Positions 33,962 through 43,967 of a stretch of DNA of 64,000 nucleotides are shown piece after piece; positions within the stretch are counted from its first letter, which is position 1; the number at the start of each line of letters is the position of its first letter. Below the pieces are notes generated by a model. That model searched no databases. It saw only the letters and a list, made by a program, of their open reading frames with translations, and was not told where the DNA came from. A program made the position numbers and the translations under genes. Source of the DNA: Carallia brachiata (lineage: Eukaryota > Streptophyta > Magnoliopsida > Malpighiales > Rhizophoraceae). Location: positions 3,564,273 through 3,628,272 of the forward strand of contig JADCRB010000040.1 in assembly GCA_021464245.1 (NCBI GenBank), written 5' to 3'.

Positions 33962-34730
33962 ATGCATAAAAAGGAGACATTATTTACATTGACTAAATTT
34001 TACCAACAAATCATGCATTTTGTTGGGTTTGGTTTTATAGTCCTGAATTTTGTCCCGATTCTTGAAAAGAGTAACCAACTGTAAATTGTTATAACTTTAT
34101 TGATAGAAAGAACAACAAAAGATTGAAACATAAACTCACTATATTCATATTACTCTTTTTTATCATGACAGTTGCAAAAAATTGACAGTTAGTTACTCTT
34201 TTCAAACAAAGACATTCAACTATCACTGTATTTTTTGTTATTCTTTTTTATCATAGCGGCTGCAAAAAGTTGGTAGTTGGTTACTCTTTTCAAACATATC
34301 GGGACAAAAATCGGGACACTTCCCTCGAGCTCCTAAACTTTTTCCTTTGTTGAAATATCATAGTGTGTCCTGTTTAATAATGTGCAATGCACGAAAAGAG
34401 AGTGATGTTTACATGAATGATGTAATGGATTAACTCGAAACCCGCCCGCATTATACCTGAACACGAAGTAACCCGAAACTCAAAATACCTAAGACCTAAT
34501 GGACCCGACACATGAATAACCTGAAACTTGAATGACCAAAAACCCGAATAACCTGACCTGAAACCGACCCAACCTATTCATTTGCCACCTCTAATTGTCC
34601 CTTGCTGAAAAAAGAGACAGTATTTGCATTAACTAAATTTTACCAACAAATCATGTATTTTGTTGAAATATCATAGTATGTCCTGTTTAATAATTTGCAA
34701 TGCATAAAAAGAGAGTGATGTTTCCATGTT
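33752..34730. repeat. Tandem segmental duplication spanning a hAT end, interrupted by a MITE
   Basis: 33752-34025 and 34416-34665 are similar from ATGATGTAATG(A/G)ATTAACTC through the hAT end, its target duplication ATTGTCCC and downstream flank. A second pair, 34350-34415 and 34660-34727 (TTGTTGAAATATCATAGT...GAGTGATGTTT), extends the same duplication. The duplication therefore happened after the hAT insertion. Confidence 0.85.
34019..34352. mobile_element. MITE of ~320 bp with TTTGTTG flanks
   Basis: The direct repeat TTTGTTG (34019-34025 and 34346-34352) brackets 34026-34345, absent from the second duplicate copy. The insert has inverted blocks near its ends (TTGTCCCGATTCTTGAAAAG versus CTTTTCAAACATATCGGGACAA) and an internal direct repeat around TATCAT(G/A)(A/G)C.G(T/C)TGCAAAAA. 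No coding capacity. Confidence 0.75.
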
Positions 34731-35880
34731 ACCAAATCTTGTGAACATTTCATGTGCATATATAAATCACAATATGTTACGAGTAACTAGCTGTAGGATC
34801 CACAAAAATGATCAAATTTATTGGTGTTGCCTATATTTGCAAGAAATGTCTGAAATTTGTTTTTAGATATATTATTTCCTGCTTCTAACTTTTCTTAACC
34901 AGAGCAACTATATGGGTGGTTTTTAGATATATTATTTCTAAACAAGAACGAAGGGTCGATTTCTTGGCCGATAATCTCTGTTGCATGGCATCCTTTTCTT
35001 TTTTATTATTATTTTTTTTTTTTGTGGACAAGAAAGGTACTCTTCATTTATTCAGCAAACTGAGCACTTCTTGTTTTATAAGAACTGAAACTTGGCTTAG
35101 ACAATGACTCCTGCCATACAGTCTCTCCACTAACCCTTGATGTTGTTTTCGCTAATGCATAATCAAACACCATTACCACTCTGTTTTAACATGTTGGATG
35201 CATAAACTAGAGAATTTGATAGATATTGCCTGCACATCCTTCGCAAATGAACCCATGCCGAACACTCTACTTGTGAAAAAACAGCCATAGGTGTCAAATT
35301 TTGACCCAATCAATTGGGTTAACCAGAACCCGCTTACAAAATGTGACACAAACTGGACTCGAAAGTTGTTTGACTAAAAAATGACCAGAACACAAAATGA
35401 TTTGAAAATTTAGTGTCAACCCGACTTGACCTTATACTACCCGCAACTCCACCTTTTTTTTGTTTTTTCAAAGAGAACAAAAAAACTAAAATAAAATATT
35501 ATAATATTTGAAGAATATCTTTATATTAGGAAAACATTTTTCAACTATTTTCAATATAAATTTTAACCATAAATTCTTTTCAAAATATTTTTTTTATTTT
35601 TATGAATTTTCAAATTTTATTTTGAGTTTTTAGATTTTTTTAAAAAAATTTGAATTATTTTTTTATTTTATAATTTTTGTTTAATTTTTAAGAATTTTTA
35701 CAATTTTTCCTGAAATTTTGAATTTTTTTTTTTATAAAAGTGTCACGTTATAAAAAAATAATGATAACATGGCCAACTTCCAAGTCAACTCAAATCTAAC
35801 TGAATTTGAAGTGACATAATCCAAAATCACCCAACACCTAGGGGTCACGGATCAACTTTAGAACCCTATTCAATAAATGG
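34731..35880. other. Intergenic DNA with hAT-like debris
   Basis: From 35288 the sequence TAGGTGTCAAAT... with ACCCG/GACTTGACC-type subterminal motifs resembles a hAT-like end, and CCCAACACCTA near 35840 could be the other. Flanking 8-mers do not match, so the limits are uncertain. Confidence 0.35.
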
Positions 35881-37789
35881 AAAGTATTAGCTGTCTACTT
35901 TCAAGTTAGGCAATAAGAGTGGAAGAAGGGCAATAACTTATTCTTATTCTTGAATCAGCATCTTAAGACTAAAGAGTGAGACAGAAAAGTGCCCTTTTTT
36001 CCAGTTCTTCTTCAATTGTTTCAAAGCAATAGAGCAAAAAGTTAGTCAGCAAGGATGTTTATATAACTGCTTTGGTATTTGCAGGGTATAGGTAAAGCTT
36101 GAAACTTAGTAATATATATATTTTGATATTTTCTATTTTTCTTATTTTTTTCTATTTTTATATATATTTATATAAATTTTATATAAAGTAGAAATAACAC
36201 ATGTTATGGCGCCTGCAGCTCTACCTAAGTGTCCACCCTTTCTACGTGTGATTTTTATGTTATGTATGGTCGTCGTGCTTAAGGACAGACTAACATGGTC
36301 AACCAATCAACTAATATTCATAAGCAAAATTAAATATCGTTATTGTATAAATAGTCTCATTGTTGTGAAAGATCTATTACCAATTGTCTTGACAGAAATT
36401 TGATATCTTTATTTCGTCTCAACAAATAATTTTGTTTCCACAACCAAGGTATAATTTTTTGATCTAAGGTTGAGACAATCATCAAAAGAAGAATTAGGAC
36501 AAAAATTAGGATACATTTTGGCAAAATAAAACTTGGGAATACAATTCGATTGATGAGAGAATTGTCTCACTTGCAAACATATCTAGTTGGGATTAAATAT
36601 ATGATAAGGTTACCTGATAGATAGGGGTTGCAATGGCTCTATTTGCGATATTGCTATCTATTATTTTGGAGATTTATAATTTTTTCGTTTTGGAGGGGAT
36701 TTCAATAGAGTAGATTTACAAGAATCATCAAGTTCTAGTTTAATGTGGTCGATTTCTCCTCTTTCGCAATCAGTTTTGTTAAAACACCTACAAATCTAGG
36801 GGTGACTGCTTATAGGCAAACCTTCTAGCTGTCTCTGCACCCTACCTCCTTAATCACTGAGAGGTCATTTAGGGGCCTTAGCTGGTGATCTGAGTTGTTT
36901 TTCTCTCGACAATGAAGCTTGTCGCTCATCGTCTCATTGGCCAAGCTTGAGATTTCAGTTCCAACAACATTTTTATTAGACGTCTTAGGAACCTTTTGTC
37001 TCTTCCTTCTCCGAGCTCGGGTAAAGAAAGAAGGAGAAGAAGGAGCCAAGAAAAAGGTATATAATGAAATAATATTCAAAAGGCATTCCTTTAATTAGAA
37101 TCCAACTATCCTTATTAATCAAAATAAACTCATGAGGATTTTGATCTCATTAATCAAATAACCACTGATAACAATAATCATGTACCTGGCTGATCAAATG
37201 GAGCCAAATGTCAGTTATCTGGAATAATGGCTCGGTTTTTCCATAATGTCAAAAGTCTCGTGAACGAACAAGTCAAAATAACCAAAAAAAAAAAAAAAAC
37301 CTAATCATACATTGAATTTTCTCACTTAATTTTTATTTTTTCAAACAACTATTAATATTTTCTACATAATAAAAAATATAATGTTTGAAATATTTTTTAA
37401 ATATCAATATTAATGAAAATTTGAAGTAAAAAAATATTTACGAATTATTAAAAAATAAAAGTTTTATATTTATATAAATATTGATGAAATTTAATAACTA
37501 CTAATAAATCATATTCAAGCGGTAAGTAAAAAAAATATGAATTTATATAAATATTATTTGAGGGTATTTTAGTTTATATGAATTATTATTAATATTAAAA
37601 ATTGAAAAGTAACTCAAAAAGCAGCAAAAAGTAACCTTAAGTTATTTTTCAATCAGTTACTTTTAGGATGTCATATAAGGAAATAAGCATAATCAAACAG
37701 CAGTTCAAAAAAATTAACCAAACACTCAACTCCCTACTTTTTGAAAATAAAATGCAAATGTATGCTCTTAAAAGCTAACCCAAATACCT
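35881..37789. other. Intergenic DNA without a supported gene
   Basis: Short frames at 36206-36403 (+) and 36825-37079 (-) show no known domain. About 37300-37780 is AT-rich and ends CCCAAATACCTCCTAA, which resembles a transposon terminus beside the LINE remnant. The other end was not found. Confidence 0.4.
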
Positions 37790-38655
37790 CCTAAGTCGCC
37801 CCGACTAGATAGAGCCTTTTTTGCCATTAAGTGAGCCACTGTGTTGCATTTGCGCTGAGCATAGGAAACAACAAAGCTAGAAACCTTTCTGCCATAGAGC
37901 AAACATCACTTGCAATCTGCCCTCCAGTGGAATGGTCCACCTTATCAAAAGATACAACTGTTAGCCAACAAGCAATCTATTTTTACAGGCAATTCTAGAC
38001 GTCTATGGGCAACAAATCTAATAGCCATAAATTCCAAGATTTCCAGTTGAAAACTTCTTTGAACAAAGCAAGTGAGAACCTTCATAGGGACTCCATTATT
38101 GTCCCTAACAATTACTCAATACTGCCAAACTCTACAACCATCACAGCATCAACATTAATTTTCACATCTTTAGGGCTTGGTGGACACCATCAATTCTGTA
38201 CAAGACCTGGCTCCGAAGGTGGTAGCTATCATTATTCTTCTTAAAATCATCATACAATGTCATAGCCATCCGTGTGATTTCCAACGGACCTGTGGACTTA
38301 TTTTGCATCACCAGCAAATTCTTTCCTTTCTAAATAGCTCATAACAGCATGACAATGACCTTCGCCAGCTGCTCGCCCCCATCTTCTATAATAGTTTGCA
38401 ACAATCTATCAGCGCAACAAGCCCATTATTTCTGACCCGCAGCCCCAACAAACAAGCGAACCAAATGGCAGTGGTCCGTGGGCATAACAACAAAGCATGA
38501 GAAACGCACTCAAATTCATGACCACAAAAGACATAAGAACCAGTAGCCGGAGCCCCCTTCTTAACCAAATTTTGCACTGTAGGAAGGAAGTCCATACAAG
38601 CACTCCACACTACATGTTTAACCTTACCCGGAACTGCTACTTTCCATACAGAATT
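37790..38655 (-). pseudogene. LINE ORF2 C-terminal remnant (zinc-binding RT-associated domain plus RNase H)
   Basis: On the minus strand, VKHVVWSACMDFLPTVQNLVKKG...YVFCGHEFECVSHALLLCPRTTAIW (to 38386) matches the zf-RVT domain found after the RT of plant LINE-like elements, with its C-x-H-x-H-x-C pattern. Downstream frames read KINVDAVMVVEFGS, IVRDNNGVPM, KIDCLLA and KCNTVAHLMAKKAL, in order, an RNase H-like (RVT_3) domain. Frames are broken many times. The upstream part is missing: homology stops where the next element's LTR begins (38664). Confidence 0.78.
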
Positions 38656-38663
38656 TCACCAAT

Positions 38664-39548
38664 TTTTAGCATGGGACTTTAGAGTGGCTGGGTACTCCTT
38701 GGACAAGGTAAAAGTTGAGATGGTCAGCATAGGCACAGGCCTACATGTGGGTCTCATGACGAACCAATGCTTGGGTTTGACAAACGATGTTGTGCTACGT
38801 GTTCATGGGCCCCATCACATGGGCCATGGGCTTGAGCCAAAAGGCCTAAAACACAAGAGTGGGTATTGGCCAAGTCTGTATAGCACTATATGGCACTGCG
38901 TGGTGTCGAGTCTCTTGCAACTTGTTAAACGTCGAGATGTGCGGGTTTGGCTTTATCCAGTTGGCCATGCATCAAGATAATGCTCATCAAATCGTGCATG
39001 GCTAAGGATCGTGGGTAGATAAAACATATCCAAATCAAGTGATAGATGATCATGGGAAGATAAGGCCTATTAGGATCATGTCATGGATAAGATCGCACGG
39101 AGATGAGGGTTACTAGGCCATGATAGAGGTCATGGGAAGATAATGGTTATCTCCAGGCCCTAGATACTGTGGTTGTCAATTATATATAGACCTTATGGGT
39201 TATCATTTGTACTCAGTGAGAGCGAAATCTCTTAGAGAGAAACAGTGAAACACCGTCGATAGTTCATTTGAATTTGTTTCTTTGTATTACTTTATGATAA
39301 GTAATAAAAGTTGGGAAAGGTTTCCATATGCTCTTGTGCCTCTCTTGAGTGTGTGAATTGTATGCATGTTTACAAAGTTCATTGTGTTAAATCCTTATGC
39401 ATGTGGTTGGCTGAGACTAAGTGCGGCTTAGTGCCATCACAAAGCAAAATTTTGAGTGAGAAAATTAGCGTTGTGATAGCTAGTATCAAAGTGGCTTAGT
39501 GCCATCACAAAGCGAAATTTTGAGTGAGAAAATTAGCGTTGTAGTAGC
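38664..39548 (+). repeat. 5' LTR of the Tekay-like element
   Basis: It aligns with 44028-44640 and 45940-46565. A TATATATAGACC promoter motif lies at about 39182. Its tail, together with the primer-binding site, is duplicated (68-bp units 39425-39492 and 39493-39560). Confidence 0.8.
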
Positions 39549-39560
39549 TAGTATCAGAGC
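39425..39560 (+). repeat. 68-bp duplication that doubles the primer-binding site
   Basis: Two units start GGCTTAGTGCCATCACAAAG and end TAGTATCAAAG and TAGTATCAGAGC. The second matches the canonical TGGTATCAGAGC primer-binding site better. Confidence 0.88.
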
Positions 39561-39829
39561 ATAAAGGTTCGACTAATAGTAGGTGGTTCAAGTCTTGATG
39601 CAGTATGTGACCACGTAGCCAAGCTCTTTAAGGTACTTGGTGAATTTTTGGAGGATCCACAGTTCATCGTGTTCCGAACGTTGACTCTTCATGAGTAATA
39701 CATCATCGATCTACTGCGGCAACAAAAGGAGGTGCCCTCTAAAAGCACAGCTTTTCGGCCTGGTGAGTTGGTAGCAGAAATAGTCATCCTCAATAAGGTT
39801 GTAAGCTCTTAACCAAGCAGAGGATTGAT

Positions 39830-40500
39830 GGATGGCTCGACCAAGATGAAGGTATCAGAGCTTAAAGCCTTCGAGGGAGCGACAGATACCAAGGAGATCA
39901 AGAATCTTCTGTAGGATATGGAGTAGTACATCAAAGCTACCCGAGTGCCAGAAGATGAGAAGGTCAATCTGACCAGCATATATCTAGCCAAGGATGCCAA
40001 GCTATGGTGGCAGACTCAATTTGATGGCAATGTGAATGCGAGCAGGCCTAAGATTGAGACGTGGGACAGCCTAGAGAAGGAGTTAAAAGACTAATTTTTG
40101 CACTGCAACAAGTCATGGGTTGCGAATGAGTCGTTGAAGAAGTTGAACAGAGTGGCATAGTGCTTGACTACATGAAGGAATTCAGTTCTTTAATGCTTGA
40201 CATCCAAAACATGTTGGGTCTAAAAGCAAGGTGTGAAGGACCTACCTTCTGCGATGGCTATTGCCGATGGTTTAGTTGATTTTTGGATAAACAAGTCCTC
40301 TTTTCAGTGCTAGGAAACAACCCAAGGATAAAGGCAAGAAAAAGAAGGAAGGCAAGAAGGATAAGCACAATGGTGGCAGTAAGGATAAAGGCAAAGCTGT
40401 CTACCAGGAACAAGGTAAAGGCAAAACTAATCTAGTTGTTTCATCTGTAATGTACCACATAGGGCCAACGAGTGTCCTAACATGGAGAAGTTAAGTGTCA
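39830..40500 (+). pseudogene. Gag of the Tekay-like element
   Basis: Shifted frames read KVSELKAFEGATDTKEI, EDEKVNLTSIYLAKDAKLWW, SRPKIETWDSLEKELKD and SLKKLNRVA, the retrotransposon gag core, followed by a Lys/Gly-rich stretch (about 40320-40420). A zinc knuckle CFICNVPHRANEC at about 40447-40485 follows, spacing C-x2-C-x3-H-x4-C. Multiple stops. Confidence 0.75.
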
Positions 40501-40960
40501 TAGTTATTGAGAAGAGTGGCATCTCAAATGATGTTGGCCCCTCTCATGTTAATCCTCTGCAGTTGATGAGTGTTATGCAAGCTGGACGTGCCCCACAATC
40601 AGGCTTGATGTATGTGAAGATTGGACTCAATAATAAAGAGTTGATGGCGATGGCTGACACAATTGCTACCTGAAACTTGTTGCTAAGAGGATGGTAGAGT
40701 CACTAGATCTGAAAGTCATTAAGACCAGAAGTTGAATGAAGGTAGTCAACTCGACAACCAGGGAGGTGATCCGTGTGGCACTTGATGTGGAGGCAACTAT
40801 GGGCCATTGGTCTAATTAGCTTAGCTTCACTGTAGTGCCTTGAGATGGCTTTGACAGAATACTGGGAGTTGATTTCTTTGTGAGTGCAAAGGTTACTCTG
40901 TTGCCTCACTTATGCGGTCTCATGGTCATGCATAAGGATCATCCACGTTTTGTGTCTGAA
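40501..40960 (+). pseudogene. Protease region of the Tekay-like element
   Basis: The frame 40482-40673 continues from the knuckle and ends at LMAMADTIAT. The aspartic protease loop, normally D-T-G-A-T, reads D-T-I-A-T, losing the essential glycine. Weak downstream pieces include FDRILGVDFF and AKVTLLPHL. Confidence 0.65.
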
Positions 40961-41229
40961 ACGTTTACTCCCTCTTCCAATATTGGTGGGAAGTTGGGTG
41001 GTCTACTGTCAGCTATATAGGTGTAGCATGGGCTGAAAAAGGGAGAAGTCACCTACCTTGCAGCTTTGATAAAGATCAAAGAAGGTGTTGTTGCGGAGAT
41101 GCCTGATAGTGTTGTCGATCTATTGATGAGTTCACTAAAATGATGCCTCCTGAACTTCCCAAGTGTCTTCCCTCGAGGTGTGCCACTAAGCACACAATCA
41201 ATTTGGTGCCTAGTTCCAAACCACCAGCA

Positions 41230-42460
41230 CAAGCGCCATACCGTATGAGTCTGTTCAAGTTGGCAAACTGAGGAAGCAGTTGACGGAGTTGCTAGATGTA
41301 GGCCTAATTCAGCCCTCCAAAGTGCCATGGTGCTCCAGTGTTGTTTCAAAGGAAATATGATGGCTCCCTATGGATGTGTGTGGATTATAGGGCATTGAAC
41401 TAGGTGACAGTGAAGAACAAGTACCCTATTCCATTGATAGAAGACTTGTTTAACAGGCTGGCCAAAGCCTCATATTTCACCAAGCTAGATCTACGATTGG
41501 ATATTAGCAAGTTAGGATTGCAGAATGAGATAAAGGGAAAACCACGTGCATCACTCGTTATGGTTACTAAAAATTCTTGGCAATGTCATTTGGTTTGACT
41601 AATGCCCCTGCTACTTTCTGTAATTTGATGAATGATGTGTTTTATGTTTTATCAATCGTTTTATGGTCATTTATTTGAATGATATTGTGGTTTATAGTGG
41701 GTTCTTGGAGGATCATTTGTCCCACCTAAAAATGGTGTTGTTAGGCTGAAAGAGCACCAATTATATGTAAAGAAAGAAAAGTGTGAGTTTGCGTGGTAAG
41801 AGATTATGTTCCTTGGGCACAAGGTGAGTCAAGGGCAGGTTAAAATGGATGAGAGAAAATTCCCAGCAATAGTGGAGTGGGCGGCCCCTACCAAAGTGTC
41901 TAAGTTGAGATCCTTTTTTAGTTTTTTTAACTATTACAAGAAGTTCGTGCAGGGTTACTCTAAAAATGCGGCCCCATTGATAGACTTACTCAAGAAGGAC
42001 AAACCGTGGAGGAGGGCCACTGATTGCCAAGAAGCCCTTGACAAATTGAAGGCAGCGGTGTCCATGGAGCATGTCTTGAGGCTGCCAGACTTTGAATTGC
42101 CTTTCTATGTGCTAACTGACGCGTCGAACAAAGCCATTGGTGGGGTGTTAGTGTAGGAAGGTTACCCCATTGCCCACAAAAGATGGAAGCTCAATGAAGC
42201 AGAGCAGCAATACTCAACCCACAAGAAGGAGATGCTGGCAATGATGCATTACCTTCATACTTAGAGGATATACTTGTTGGGTACCAGGTTCGTGGTTTGG
42301 ACCAACAATGTAGCTAACACATTCTTCCAAACTCAGAGGAATCTCTCTGCACTGCAGACGCTATGGCAGGAGTTCTTGGCTGAGTATGACTTTACATGAA
42401 ACACAAGCCAAAAGGCACAATAAGTTTGCAGATGCCCTAAGTCATCGACATGTGTAAGAG
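41230..42460 (+). pseudogene. Reverse transcriptase and RNase H of the Tekay-like element
   Basis: Pieces read [29 protein letters not shown] (41404 on), then NRFMVIYLNDIVVYS, where the second palm aspartate is replaced (YLND for YLDD). 41806-42156 holds MFLGHKVSQ...VLTDASNKAIGGVLV, the connection and start of RNase H. 42170-42260 continues with an EQQYSTHKKEMLA-like block. Stops separate the pieces. Confidence 0.8.
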
Positions 42461-42544
42461 ACAGTTGCTGCCCTCACTCACGTGCAGGGTGACCTGCTGA
42501 ACAAAATCAAGGTGTAGGCCTCTCATAACGCAATATATCCAGAA

Positions 42545-43790
42545 GTGGTACAGCAAGTCCAGGAGAGTGTGGTAAGGCGATACTGGCTAGATTATGACTT
42601 ATTACATGTTAAGGGCAATCATTTGTATTGTCCCGCTGATGCAAGCCTTGGGAAGGAGATACTACGGGAGTCCCATAATTCACAGCAGGTTGGTCATCTT
42701 GTTATTGAGAGGGTGATGGCCTTGCTGTCCCACAACTACAATTGGCCAAAGATGGAAGATGACGTCGAGACATATGTCAAGACGTGCATCACTTGTTAGT
42801 AGGACAAGGCAGAGCAACGAATGGAGGCATGCTTATTACAGCTACTACCTATTCCAACAAAGTCATAGGTGTCGGTTTCTACGGATTTCATTGGTAAGTT
42901 CCCAAAGGTTGATGGCATGGGATCTATCATGGTGGTGGTAGATCAATTCTCTAAGTATGCATTGTTCATTCTTGCCCCATCATCATGTCAAGTAGTGACA
43001 GCCGCTAAACTTTTCTACAAGCAGCCAGCGAAGTACTTTGGGTTTCCTTAAGATATTGTGAGTGATCGGGATCCTTGTTTCACTAGCAAGTTCTAGACCT
43101 CATTGTTCAATATGCTGGGTTTAGAGTTGAAGTTCTCTACTGGCAACCATACTCAAACAGATGGCCACAGTGCAGATCAATGGCCTACTAGAGGAGTATC
43201 TTTAGCATTATGTGACTACGAGTCAGAGGAATTGGCTTGAGTTGTTGGATTTGGCTCAATTCTGTTACAATCTTCACAAATCCTTTTCCACAAGTATGAG
43301 TCCTTTTAAGATAGCTATGGGACAGTAGCCCCTTACTCCTATCGATGTGGCCAGGACTAGCTCAAAAAAAGGATGTCCAGTAGCGCACCTGGTTTGCTCG
43401 TTCCCAGCAAGAGGAGGCCCAGGATAGCTTGAACAGGGCAGCCAAGCGAATAAGGAAGTATGCGGACCAAGGAAGGAGGAATTGTAGTTCCAAATTGGGG
43501 ATAAGGTGTTGTTGAAACTTACTCCCCCGATTTGGAAAAAGATTAACAGTAAGGCAGTGTATCGTGGGCTAGTTCCAAAGTATGACGGTCCTTTCACAAT
43601 GTTAGAGACAGTTGGTAATGTTGCTTACAGGTTGCAACTTCCAGAAAGGTTGAAGGTGCATCCAACCTTCCACATGAGTATCTTGATGCCCTTCCACAAG
43701 GAAGCAAGCAATGAGCCTCCAAGGAAACAAGCACGGGGTGCTCCTCCTACAATAGGACTAAGTTCTAGCGTGAAGTGGAAAGAATTATAG
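42545..43790 (+). pseudogene. Integrase of the Tekay-like element
   Basis: 42545-42799 carries the HHCC zinc-binding region (H..VGHL...VKTCITC). 42869-43051 carries the first catalytic block (VSTDFIGKFPKVDGMGSIMVVVDQFSKYA). The VSDRDPCFTS second block follows near 43060. 43506-43790 is the C-terminal domain (KVHPTFHMSILMPFHKE). Stops at about 42799, 43051 and 43096 break it. Confidence 0.8.
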
Positions 43791-43940
43791 ACCACCGAAT
43801 GCAGAGAAAAAAGAACAGGTGGGTTAAGTATCTAGTCAAGTGGAAGAATGCCCTAGAGAGTGAGGTGAGATAGAAAAAGATGTGACTCTTTGGCAGTTCA
43901 AGAAGTAGGTGGAAGACTACCTCTACCTTACCAACGAGGA
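43770..43940 (+). pseudogene. Chromodomain of the Tekay-like element
   Basis: The sequence reads VERIIDHRMQRKKNRWVKYLVKWKNALESEV, then, after a stop and shift, DVTLWQFKK. These are the chromodomain core (YLVKWK) and its terminal LWQF element. Chromodomains of these elements bind modified histone tails and direct insertion to heterochromatin. Confidence 0.75.
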
Positions 43941-43967
43941 CATTGGCTTCAACAGGTGGGGTTAGTT

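Noticed and set aside
35288..35850. Complete hAT element
   Set aside because: Terminal motifs are suggestive, but the flanking 8-mers differ and the right end is ambiguous. Left as debris.
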